From contig NZ_JBODSD010000003.1 in NCBI RefSeq assembly GCF_050632745.1, forward strand, positions 372,001 to 436,000: DNA of 64,000 nucleotides. Direction: 5' to 3'. Numbering within the stretch: the first letter of the stretch is position 1; every line of letters starts with the position of its first letter. Origin of the DNA: Mumia sp050632745 (GTDB lineage Bacteria > Actinomycetota > Actinomycetes > Propionibacteriales > Nocardioidaceae). The notes under the pieces are model-generated. The model was not told the origin of the DNA. It saw nothing but the letters and a program-made list of their open reading frames with translations, and searched no databases. The position numbers were made by a program, and so were the translations under genes. Below are positions 56,073 through 64,000 of this stretch, piece after piece.

Positions 56073-57908
56073 TTACGACTCGAGACGCGCCTTCAGGCCG
56101 TCGAGCTCGGTCCAGAGGACGGCGGGGAGCTTGTCGCCGAACTTCTCGAACCACTCGTTGATCTGCGGGATCTCAGCCTTCCACTCGTCGGTGTCGACCG
56201 CCAGAGCCTTCGCCAGCTGCTCGTCGCTGACGTCGAGGCCGTCGGTGTCGATGGCACCCGGCGCGGGGACGAGACCGATCGGCGTCTCGACGGCGTCGAC
56301 CTTGCCGGCGATGCGCTCGACGACGTACTTGAGCACGCGGCTGTTCTCGCCGAAGCCCGGCCACAGGAACGAGCCGTCCTCGTCGCGACGGAACCAGTTG
56401 ACGTAGAAGATCTTGGGGAACTTCGACTCGTCGTTGTTCTTCGCCATCGAGATCCAGTGGCTGAAGTAGTCACCGGCGTCGTAGCCGATGAACGGCAGCA
56501 TCGCCATCGGGTCGCGACGGACGACGCCCACCGCACCGGTGGCCGCGGCCGTGGTCTCCGACGAGAGCGTGGCGCCCATGAAGGTGCCGTGCGTCCAGTC
56601 GCGGGCCTCGGTCACGAGCGGGATCGTCGTCTTGCGGCGGCCGCCGAAGAGGATCGCGTCGATCGGGACGCCGTTGGGGTCGTCGTACTCCGGCGCGAGG
56701 ATCGGGCACTGGCGAATCGGCGTGCAGAAGCGGCTGTTGGGGTGCGACGAGAGCTCGTCGGACTCGGGGGTCCAGTCGCGGCCCTTCCAGTCGGTGAGGT
56801 GCGCGGGCGCGTCCTCGGTCATGCCCTCCCACCAGATGTCGCCGTCGTCGGTCAGTGCGACGTTGGTGAACACCGAGTTGCCCTGCGCGATGGTGCGCAT
56901 CGCGTTGGCGTTGGTGTCCCACCCGGTGCCCGGCGCGACGCCGAACAGGCCGAACTCGGGGTTGACGGCGTAGAGGCGACCATCGGCACCGACGCGCATC
57001 CAGGCGATGTCGTCGCCGAGGGTCTCGACCTTCCAGCCCTCGATCGTCGGCTCGACCATCGCGAGGTTGGTCTTGCCGCAGGCGCTCGGGAACGCGGCGG
57101 CGACGTACTTGACCTCGCCCTCGGGGGAGGTGAGCTTGAGGATCAGCATGTGCTCGGCCATCCAGCCCTCGTCGCGTCCCATCACCGAGGCGATGCGCAG
57201 CGAGTAGCACTTCTTGCCGAGGAGCGCGTTGCCGCCGTAGCCGGAGCCGTACGACCAGATCATGCGCTCCTCGGGGAACTGCACGATGTACTTGGTGTCG
57301 CTGCACGGCCACGGCACGTCGGCCTGGCCGGGCTCGAGCGGCGCGCCCACCGAGTGCAGCGCGGGAACGAACGACGCGTGGGTGGCCTCGATCTTGTCGA
57401 GCACCTCGCGTCCGACGCGGGCCATCACCGTCATCGACGCGACGACGTATGCGGAGTCGGTGATCTCCACACCGAACATCGGGTGGGCGGAGTCGAGGTG
57501 GCCCATCACGAACGGGATCACGTACATGGTGCGGCCGCGCATCGACCCGTCGTACAGGTCGATCATGATGCGCTTCATCTCGGTCGGCGCCATCCAGTTG
57601 TTGGTGGGGCCGGCGTCGGACTTGTCGACGCTGCAGATGTAGGTGCGGTCCTCGACGCGCGCGACGTCGGTCGGGTCAGAGGCGCACCAGAAAGAGTTGG
57701 GCTTCTTGGTCTCGTCGAGCCGCACGAAGGTGCCGGCGGCGACCAGCTCGTCGGTGAGGCGGGTCCACTCCTCGGTGGTCCCCTCGATCCAGGTGATCGA
57801 GTCGGGCTTGGTGAGGGCGGCGACCTCGTCGACCCACGCCTGGAGCTCGGCGTGGCTCGACCGGTAGGCGGTCGTTGTCGGATGATCGGTGGTGATGTCT
57901 GCGGCCAT
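56073..57908 (-). CDS. pckG: Phosphoenolpyruvate carboxykinase (GTP)
   Basis: 611 residues, the normal length of GTP-dependent PEPCK. It converts oxaloacetate and GTP to PEP, the key step to gluconeogenesis. The P-loop AAFPSACGKTNLAM carries the family's reactive cysteine. ITDSAYVVASMTVMARVG, RRDPMAMLPFIGYDAGDYF and FYVNWFRRDEDGSFLWPGFG are further conserved segments. ATG at 57908 is natural, with GAGAAGGA upstream. It is a single gene followed by a strong hairpin. Confidence 0.95.
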   Translation of the reverse strand: MAADITTDHPTTTAYRSSHAELQAWVDEVAALTKPDSITWIEGTTEEWTRLTDELVAAGTFVRLDETKKPNSFWCASDPTDVARVEDRTYICSVDKSDAGPTNNWMAPTEMKRIMIDLYDGSMRGRTMYVIPFVMGHLDSAHPMFGVEITDSAYVVASMTVMARVGREVLDKIEATHASFVPALHSVGAPLEPGQADVPWPCSDTKYIVQFPEERMIWSYGSGYGGNALLGKKCYSLRIASVMGRDEGWMAEHMLILKLTSPEGEVKYVAAAFPSACGKTNLAMVEPTIEGWKVETLGDDIAWMRVGADGRLYAVNPEFGLFGVAPGTGWDTNANAMRTIAQGNSVFTNVALTDDGDIWWEGMTEDAPAHLTDWKGRDWTPESDELSSHPNSRFCTPIRQCPILAPEYDDPNGVPIDAILFGGRRKTTIPLVTEARDWTHGTFMGATLSSETTAAATGAVGVVRRDPMAMLPFIGYDAGDYFSHWISMAKNNDESKFPKIFYVNWFRRDEDGSFLWPGFGENSRVLKYVVERIAGKVDAVETPIGLVPAPGAIDTDGLDVSDEQLAKALAVDTDEWKAEIPQINEWFEKFGDKLPAVLWTELDGLKARLES

Positions 57909-58360
57909 GAGTGTCGTGTCCTTCTCGCATCGCGATTCAAGCGTGTTGATCGCACTGCCCGAGCCATCCTGTGGCCGGCCAGCTGATGTGGATAGGTGGG
58001 CGCGGCTCCCGCGAACCCAGCCGAATGAACGGTCCGGATCGCGTGAGCCGTGGGGCCAATGTATGCCCCGTTCCAGCAGTGTCCTTCACGCGGGTGCGAG
58101 GAAGTGAACTATGTCACAAAGGGCCTCTGACCTGCGGTTTTAAGTTGGCTGGACCGACAAATTACCGTCGAGTATGGTGCTGGTGGCGTTCCCGCAGGTC
58201 AGCCGTAGAACGCTGCGTAAATCGGCTGGCGAAAAACAACTTTTGTTGTCGCGCTACAAAGTTTCGCCGTTTCGTGGACAGAACGGAGAAGCGGTTCTTA
58301 CGCTTCTCGCACTCTCCGCCGGTCTCTTCCGGCGTCCCTCGTTCTTGTCTCGGAGCGCAC
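57909..58360. promoter_or_regulatory. Divergent promoter region between pckG and the giant secreted protein gene
   Basis: 452 bases without a supported gene. The right half is AT-rich and has several stems: ACAAC-TTTT-GTTGT near 58237-58250, GAGAAGCG/CGCTTCTC (58286-58308) and CGCCGG/CCGGCG (58317-58334). TTGGCT near 58145 followed by GAGTATGG near 58168 could be a promoter for the rightward gene, giving a leader of about 180 bases. No known riboswitch is recognised. Confidence 0.45.
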
Positions 58361-61300
58361 ATGAACGCCGCTGTTCAGATCCGCCGTCCTCTGACCCTCC
58401 TCCTCTCGTTCGTGCTGATCGCCAGCGCGCTCGCGCTCGCTCCCGGCCTCGCCGACCCGGCCTCCGCCGCGCCTACCGCCAGCAAGTGCGCGAAGTCGGG
58501 CCGCTGGCTCGCTCAGTACTACAAGGGCACCGCGTTCAAGGGCCGTCCGGTCGTCGTGCGCTGCGAGAAGCGCGTCGCCGGCTCGTACTCGGCCAGCCGC
58601 AAGCCCTTCTCGGTCCGCTGGACCACGACCCGCACGCTGAAGGGCTCGTACGAGCTCCGGGCGCGCGCCGTCGGCAAGGCGACGCTCCGCATCGACGGCC
58701 GCACGGTCGCCACGTCGACCAAGGGCCGGTACGCCGCCGGCGTGCGCAAGCTGCGCAAGGGCAAGCACACCTTCGAGGTCCGCTACGTCAAGAAGTCGGG
58801 CGCGGGCTCGGTCAAGGCCGAGTACGTGAAGTCGCCCGACCGTACGGCGCCCGCCACGCCGACCGGCCTGCGCCCGGTGGCCGGGGACCGCGCCGTGGCC
58901 CTGAGCTGGAGGGCATCGTCGTCGCTCGACCTGCGCGGCTACCGCGTCTACCGCAACGGCCGCCTGCTCCGCGAGGTCAGCACGCCGCGCTACACCGACA
59001 CCGGACTGACCAACGGCACCCCCTACGCGTACACGGTCACCGCCGTCGACCACCGCGGCAACGCCTCGCGTCAGAGCAGCCGGGTCAGCGCGACGCCGCG
59101 CGACAAGCTGGCTCCGCGCGTCCCGAGCGGGTTCGCCGCGACCGCGGGCGACGGCAAGGTCGACCTGAGCTGGAAGAAGAACACCGAGGCCGACCTCGCC
59201 GGCTACGTCCTGCGCCGTACGGCTCCGGGGACCACCGCGAAGTCCTGGAACCTCGCGAAGACCGCCACGACGGCCACCGACTCGTCGGTCGTCAACGGCA
59301 CCACCTACACCTACACGCTCGTCGCCCGCGACACCTCGGGCAACACGTCCGGGGCGGCGACCGTTGCCGCGACCCCGCAGGCCGACGTCCCCGACGACAC
59401 GACGCCGCCGGCCGTGCCGACCGGTCTGACGGCGGTCGCCGACGGCCTCAAGGTCACGCTGGCCTGGGACGCCAACGACGAGGAGGACCTCACCGGCTAC
59501 GTCGTCGTCCGCACGAAGGCCGACGGCACCGGAAAGGTCGAGATCTCCGTCGTCGACCCCACGTACGTCGACGAGGACGTCGTGAGCGGCACGACGTACC
59601 GGTACGTCGTGCGGGCCCTCGACACGAGCGGCAACCTCTCCGACCCCTCGGACGCGGAGGAGGTGACGCCGCTCGACACGACGCCGCCGGCCACCCCCGC
59701 CACGCCGACCGCCACCGGCGGGGACGGTGAGGTCTCGCTGACCTGGACCGCCAACACCGAGAGCGATCTCGCGGGGTACCGCGTCTACCGCGCGACGACC
59801 GCCGAGGTCCCGACGACCGGTGACGGCATCGGCGGACCGACGCTCCTCCCGGCGCCCAGCTACCTCGACGACGACGTCGAGAACGGTACGACGTACTACT
59901 ACGTGGTCGTCGCGGTCGACGCCGCGGGCAACCCGTCCGCCGCATCCGGCAGCGCCTCGGCGACGCCGGCCGACACGACTCCGCCCGCAGCGCCGACCGG
60001 CCTCACCGCCACGGCCACCGAGGGCCAGATCGCGCTCGACTGGGCCGACAGCACGGCGACCGACCTCGACCACTACGCCGTCTACCGCTCCGGCGGGGCC
60101 GCGGCGCTCGCGGCGGAGGACACGCCGATCGCCGAGGTCGAGGAGTCGGAGTACGTCGACACGACCGTCGAGCCCGGCACCGCCTACGCGTACTGGGTCG
60201 TCGCGGTCGACGCCGCCGGCAACCCGTCCCCCGCGTCGGCGACGGTCGACGTCACCGCGTGGGAGCCCGAGCCGGAGCCGGTCCACGACAAGTTCGTGTT
60301 CCAGTCCGCTGCCGGGCCGGGCGTCTCCGGCTACACCAAGCACACCGGCACCGCTTGGAGCGACGCCGTCGGCAACGGGTTCGTCCGTCAGGACAGCCTC
60401 ACCGCCGCGACGCACGTGCCGCTCGACATGACGACCAACACGCGCTTCCGCACGCGGCCCGCACCGGTCACCGCGCTGCAGAACAGCCTGGTCCACCTCC
60501 AGTACGGCGACGCGACGCCGCCGCTGACCGCGGGCCAGAACACGGTCCCGGGCGCCTTCGAGCTCGCTGTCCCCGACGGCTGGTACGCCGTGAAGGTCTC
60601 CGTCGGCGACCAGGGCGGCGGGACCAACGGCTACGACAGCACGCACGTCATCAACGTCGAGGGCGTGAAGGCGATCGACGCCTTCAAGGGCTCGGCCGCG
60701 AAGGAGTACGAGACGGCCACCAAGACCGTCGAGGTCACCGACGGACGGCTCACGATCGACGCCGTCGGCGGCTCCAACACCAAGCTCAACTACGTCGAGG
60801 TCGACAGCACCGACGAGCCGGAGCCGCCGGTCCTGGTGGACGAGAAGTACTCCTTCACCACCACGGCCGACAACGCGGTCCCGGCGGGCTGGACGAAGAA
60901 CAACGGCGCTGCGTGGACCGACGCCTCGGGCATCGGCTGGGTCTCGCAGGCGAGCCTCGCGACCGCGACGCACGAGCCGCTGGACCTCACCAAGAACACC
61001 CGGCTCCGTACCCGGGCGACGGTGACGGCGCTGCAGAACCGCCTCGTCCACATGCAGTACGGCGACGTGCCCGGCGGCACGGACGCGAACGGCAACAAGA
61101 CTCCGGGCGCGTTCGAGCGGGCGGTGCCCGACGGCTGGTACTCGGTCTCCGTCAGCGTCGGCGACCAGATGGGCGCGACGGCGTACGACAGCCTGCACAC
61201 GATCCGCGCCGAGGGCGTCACGATCATCGGCGGGTTCCAGGCGACGGCGGCCAAGGAGTACGAGGTCGCGACCGGCGTCGTCCACGTGACCGACGGCCGT

Positions 61301-64000
61301 CTGACCGTCGACGCGATCGGTGGCACGAACACCAAGATGAACCACCTGTCGATCGTCAGCACCGACGCGCCGACCGAGCCGGACGTGCACCGCGCGGTCC
61401 GCTTCGCCGACGAGGCGAGCGCCCCGCCGGCCGGATACCTCAAGGACTTCGGTGAGGCGTACGGCCTGCGGACCGGAGCCGACCAGGGCACCGGGCTCGC
61501 GTACGGGTGGATGCGTCTCGGCACGGTCGACCCGCTGAGCATCGTCGGCAACGGGCGCAACCGCCTCGACGGCTCCGCGGGCGGGGCGCCGGTCGGGACC
61601 CCGCTGCTGCGGGCCGGCCTGATCCACATGCAGCTGCCGGAGAACGCGTCGCAGGGCGTGAAGGTCCCGGCGTACTGGGAGATGGCGGTGCCGAACGGCG
61701 CGTACCGCGTCGAGGTCTCCGTCGGCGACGCCGGCACCGCGACGGACTCCGTGCACTGGATCAACGTCGAGGACCAGAACGCGATCGCCGGGTACGTCCC
61801 GACCGGCGGCGCCGGTGCGGAGACGAAGCACGCCACGGCCGTGCGTACCGTCAACGTCACCGACGGCAGGCTGACCGTCTCCCCGACGAGCGGCACCAAC
61901 ACCAAGATCAACTGGGTGACGCTCGACAGCGTCGCCGGTGCCTCGGCGCGGCCCTCGGTCCGCAAGTCGACGCCGGCGAACCTCGCCACGGGCGTCTCGC
62001 CCACCGGCAGCGTCGTCAGCGACCTGAACCTCGTCGGCGGCGGCGTCGCCCCGACCTCGCTGCAGGGCGGGACGGTCCGGCTGATCAAGGTGTCCGACGG
62101 CAGCGCGGTCGCGGGCAGCGCCCTGACCAGCGGCGGCGCCGACACGATCAACTTCTCGCCGACCTCGTCGCTGGCCGACAACACCACCTACCGGCTCGAG
62201 ATCACCGAGGGCGTGAAGGACGTCGACGGGCGGGCGTTCCTGCCGTACTCGATGGTCTTCACCACCGGCGTCGGCACCACGCCGGGCGGCCCGATCGCGT
62301 TCACCAAGAGCGACTCGGGGGCCCCGGCCGGCGCGATGTACACGTCGGTCGTGAAGGGTCCGGACGGCAAGATGTACGCAGGCTCGATCACCGGCGAGAT
62401 CTACCGCTTCGACATCCAGGCCGACGGGACGCTCGCCAACCGGCAGACGATCACCTCGGTCAAGAGCTACTCGAACAGCGCGGCCAGCGGGGACACGTAC
62501 AACAAGGGCACTCGCACGGTCATCGGTCTCGCGTTCGACCCGGCGTCGACCGCGAACAACCTGATCCTGTGGATCAGCGACAACGCGCCGTACCTGGGGA
62601 CGAGCAACGTGCCCGACTCGAGCGGGCGCATCGGCAGGCTCACCGGCGCGAACCTGGAGAACTACCAGGCGATCGTCGACGGGCTCCCGCGCTCGGTCAA
62701 GGACCACGAGGCCAACTCGGTCGCCTTCGGTCCCGACGGCGCGCTCTACCTCAACGTCGGCGCGAACAACGCGATGGGCGCTCCGGACGGTGCCTGGGCC
62801 AACCGTGAGGAGCGGCTGCTCTCCGCAGCCGTCCTGCGGCTCGACCCGACCAAGCTGCCGGCCGCCCCGCAGCTGCCGGTGAACGTGCGGACCGGCGACG
62901 CCGGCTCGTACGACCCGTACGCGGCCAACGCCCCGCTGGCGGCTTACGCGACCGGCGTCCGCAACGCGTACGACCTGGTGTGGCACACCAACGGTCACCT
63001 GTACGTGCCGACGAACGGCTCCGCCGCGGGCGGCAACGTCCCGGCGGTCCCGGACACGCTGCCGGCGGTCTGCGCGAAGCGTCCCGACGGCGGCTACACC
63101 GGCCCGAAGGTCGCGGCGCAGACCAGCAACCCGGAGGAGACCGACTACGTCTTCGACATCAAGAAGGGGAAGTACTACGGGCACCCGAACCCGTCGCGCT
63201 GCGAGTACGTGCTGAACAACGGCAACCCGACCGCGGCCAAGGACCCGTTCGAGAACTCCAAGTACCCGGTGGGCACGCTGGCTGATCCGAACTACGCGCT
63301 CTCCGACGTGTACGACGCGGGGCTGCACGCCAGCGCGAACGGCGTCATCGAGTACAAGGGCAACGCGTTCGGCGGCGCGCTCAAGGGCAAGCTCCTCTAC
63401 GTCCGCTACAGCAGCGGCCGCGACATCGTCTCCTTCGACGTCGCCGCGGACGGCAAGCTGTCGAACCGCAAGGAGGCGCTGAGCGGCACGACCAACCTGC
63501 AGCAGCCGCTGGACCTCACCGAGGACACCGCGACGGGCAACATCTACGTCACGCAGCTGACCGACAACCCGGCGACGACGTCGATCGCGCTGCTGAAGCC
63601 GCAGGGCGGCAACGGTGGCCCGGGCGCGGAGGTCTCGCCGCGGGTCGTGCTCAGCGGTCCGATCAACGTCACGTCCCCCGCGGGCACGGCGACGGTGACC
63701 AACACCGGGGCGCAGACGCTGACGATCCCCGCCGGCGGCCTCGCACTCACCGGCACCGACGCGGCGTCGTTCACGGTCACCACGCCGAACGCGGCGCCGA
63801 TCACGGTGGCGCCCGGTGCGTCGACGACGATCGCGGTCACCTTCCGTCCGACGACGGTCGGCGTCAAGACGGCGTCGCTGCAGATCTCCTCCGACGCGGG
63901 GGCGCGGACGGTCGCGCTGCGCGGCCTCGCGGCGGCCGGCCTCGGCGGGGCGAACGAGCCGTCGCTGCAGCGGATCATGGACACGCTGCAGATCCCGATC
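58361..64000 (+). CDS. Giant secreted multidomain protein (PA14/FN3/beta-propeller), 3' end outside the window
   Basis: At least 1880 residues; the frame is open to the window end. Sec signal MNAAVQIRRPLTLLLSFVLI...ADPASAAP. Domains in order: a PA14-like module (about 45-160), five fibronectin III repeats (about 165-630; PPATPATPTATGGDGEVSLT), and three related 150-residue modules (about 640-1195; HVINVEGVKAIDAF, WINVEDQNAIAGY). A Big_5-like domain follows (about 1205-1300), then a glucose/sorbosone-dehydrogenase-like propeller (about 1305-1750; PDGKMYAGSITGEIYRFD, DHEANSVAFGPDGALYLNVG) and a choice-of-anchor-D-like domain (about 1760-1865). ATG at 58361 is the signal-peptide start. Likely a wall- or polymer-binding extracellular enzyme. 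Confidence 0.85.
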   Translation, partial: MNAAVQIRRPLTLLLSFVLIASALALAPGLADPASAAPTASKCAKSGRWLAQYYKGTAFKGRPVVVRCEKRVAGSYSASRKPFSVRWTTTRTLKGSYELRARAVGKATLRIDGRTVATSTKGRYAAGVRKLRKGKHTFEVRYVKKSGAGSVKAEYVKSPDRTAPATPTGLRPVAGDRAVALSWRASSSLDLRGYRVYRNGRLLREVSTPRYTDTGLTNGTPYAYTVTAVDHRGNASRQSSRVSATPRDKLAPRVPSGFAATAGDGKVDLSWKKNTEADLAGYVLRRTAPGTTAKSWNLAKTATTATDSSVVNGTTYTYTLVARDTSGNTSGAATVAATPQADVPDDTTPPAVPTGLTAVADGLKVTLAWDANDEEDLTGYVVVRTKADGTGKVEISVVDPTYVDEDVVSGTTYRYVVRALDTSGNLSDPSDAEEVTPLDTTPPATPATPTATGGDGEVSLTWTANTESDLAGYRVYRATTAEVPTTGDGIGGPTLLPAPSYLDDDVENGTTYYYVVVAVDAAGNPSAASGSASATPADTTPPAAPTGLTATATEGQIALDWADSTATDLDHYAVYRSGGAAALAAEDTPIAEVEESEYVDTTVEPGTAYAYWVVAVDAAGNPSPASATVDVTAWEPEPEPVHDKFVFQSAAGPGVSGYTKHTGTAWSDAVGNGFVRQDSLTAATHVPLDMTTNTRFRTRPAPVTALQNSLVHLQYGDATPPLTAGQNTVPGAFELAVPDGWYAVKVSVGDQGGGTNGYDSTHVINVEGVKAIDAFKGSAAKEYETATKTVEVTDGRLTIDAVGGSNTKLNYVEVDSTDEPEPPVLVDEKYSFTTTADNAVPAGWTKNNGAAWTDASGIGWVSQASLATATHEPLDLTKNTRLRTRATVTALQNRLVHMQYGDVPGGTDANGNKTPGAFERAVPDGWYSVSVSVGDQMGATAYDSLHTIRAEGVTIIGGFQATAAKEYEVATGVVHVTDGRLTVDAIGGTNTKMNHLSIVSTDAPTEPDVHRAVRFADEASAPPAGYLKDFGEAYGLRTGADQGTGLAYGWMRLGTVDPLSIVGNGRNRLDGSAGGAPVGTPLLRAGLIHMQLPENASQGVKVPAYWEMAVPNGAYRVEVSVGDAGTATDSVHWINVEDQNAIAGYVPTGGAGAETKHATAVRTVNVTDGRLTVSPTSGTNTKINWVTLDSVAGASARPSVRKSTPANLATGVSPTGSVVSDLNLVGGGVAPTSLQGGTVRLIKVSDGSAVAGSALTSGGADTINFSPTSSLADNTTYRLEITEGVKDVDGRAFLPYSMVFTTGVGTTPGGPIAFTKSDSGAPAGAMYTSVVKGPDGKMYAGSITGEIYRFDIQADGTLANRQTITSVKSYSNSAASGDTYNKGTRTVIGLAFDPASTANNLILWISDNAPYLGTSNVPDSSGRIGRLTGANLENYQAIVDGLPRSVKDHEANSVAFGPDGALYLNVGANNAMGAPDGAWANREERLLSAAVLRLDPTKLPAAPQLPVNVRTGDAGSYDPYAANAPLAAYATGVRNAYDLVWHTNGHLYVPTNGSAAGGNVPAVPDTLPAVCAKRPDGGYTGPKVAAQTSNPEETDYVFDIKKGKYYGHPNPSRCEYVLNNGNPTAAKDPFENSKYPVGTLADPNYALSDVYDAGLHASANGVIEYKGNAFGGALKGKLLYVRYSSGRDIVSFDVAADGKLSNRKEALSGTTNLQQPLDLTEDTATGNIYVTQLTDNPATTSIALLKPQGGNGGPGAEVSPRVVLSGPINVTSPAGTATVTNTGAQTLTIPAGGLALTGTDAASFTVTTPNAAPITVAPGASTTIAVTFRPTTVGVKTASLQISSDAGARTVALRGLAAAGLGGANEPSLQRIMDTLQIPI

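Noticed and set aside
58140..58360. Cyclic-dinucleotide riboswitch upstream of the secreted protein gene
   Set aside because: Stems are present, but the conserved core bases of known classes were not found.
58298..63328. A 1676-codon open frame on the minus strand
   Set aside because: It is antisense to the giant secreted protein gene, Arg/Val/Gly-rich without domains, and typical of high-GC shadow frames.

Overview
This window is a high-GC, densely coded actinobacterial chromosome segment. GTG and TTG starts, ATGA/GTGA overlaps, a GTP-type PEP carboxykinase, a RecBCD set, IdeR-like iron boxes, fused FecCD permeases and an abundance of GTACGG/CGTACG words fit the Nocardioidaceae (Nocardioides/Aeromicrobium/Mumia-like). 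Genus is an inference from style, not from a marker gene. No rRNA, tRNA, CRISPR array or intact insertion sequence was seen.

Layout. 1-5.2 kb: intergenic repeats, a dihydrofolate-reductase-fold protein with the remnant of a second one, and an iron-siderophore ABC transporter behind an IdeR-like box. 5.4-7.2 kb: an SMI1-like protein, an unknown protein with a paralogue at 35.2 kb, and a peptidase E. 7.4-15.9 kb: recC-recB-recD with overlapping reading frames. 16.1-27.4 kb: an accessory island with lower GC, pseudogenes and a broken tyrosine recombinase. 27.4-28.7 kb: a VanY-VanZ-like pair. 28.9-35.2 kb: a 2071-residue secreted beta-helix/metzincin protein. 35.2-40.3 kb: a HTH/nucleotidyltransferase toxin-antitoxin-like pair, bfd-bfr with two iron boxes, and several small enzymes. 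40.5-44.8 kb: a NamZ/beta-lactamase-fold cell-wall recycling pair and a peptidoglycan-binding protein. 44.8-58 kb: small membrane proteins, an ArsR/SRPBCC operon, LysE and MFS exporters, arginine deiminase, extradiol dioxygenase, LLM oxidoreductase, two PAP2 proteins and pckG. 58.4 kb to the end: a giant secreted multidomain protein that runs off the window.

The island at 16-27 kb is the most interesting part. Its core is a four-gene, fully overlapping operon on the minus strand: a ubiquitin-like protein (Multi_ubiq type), an E2-like protein, a JAB-peptidase/E1 (ThiF) fusion and a DUF6527 metal-binding protein. This is a bacterial ubiquitination-like system. The E2 has no cysteine in its catalytic region and the E1 shows no free catalytic cysteine, so a non-thioester (serine/oxyester) chemistry should be considered. 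It is flanked on one side by an HslV/proteasome-like Ntn hydrolase with a coupled 63-residue partner. On the other side lies a ClpP-fold SDH_sah peptidase with a coupled 55-residue partner. Three proteolysis/conjugation modules within about 7 kb, followed by a HEPN-zinc-ribbon protein with a TauD-like oxygenase, look like a defence or stress island. Degraded Doc-like and deoxyribosyltransferase-like genes and the decayed integrase indicate past horizontal transfer.

A roughly 45-bp repeat family (GGTCGAGTAG...CGTATCGAGACC) sits in at least seven intergenic places. It forms a 0.5-kb array at 51 kb and supplies the last codons and stop of two genes near 39.5-40 kb.
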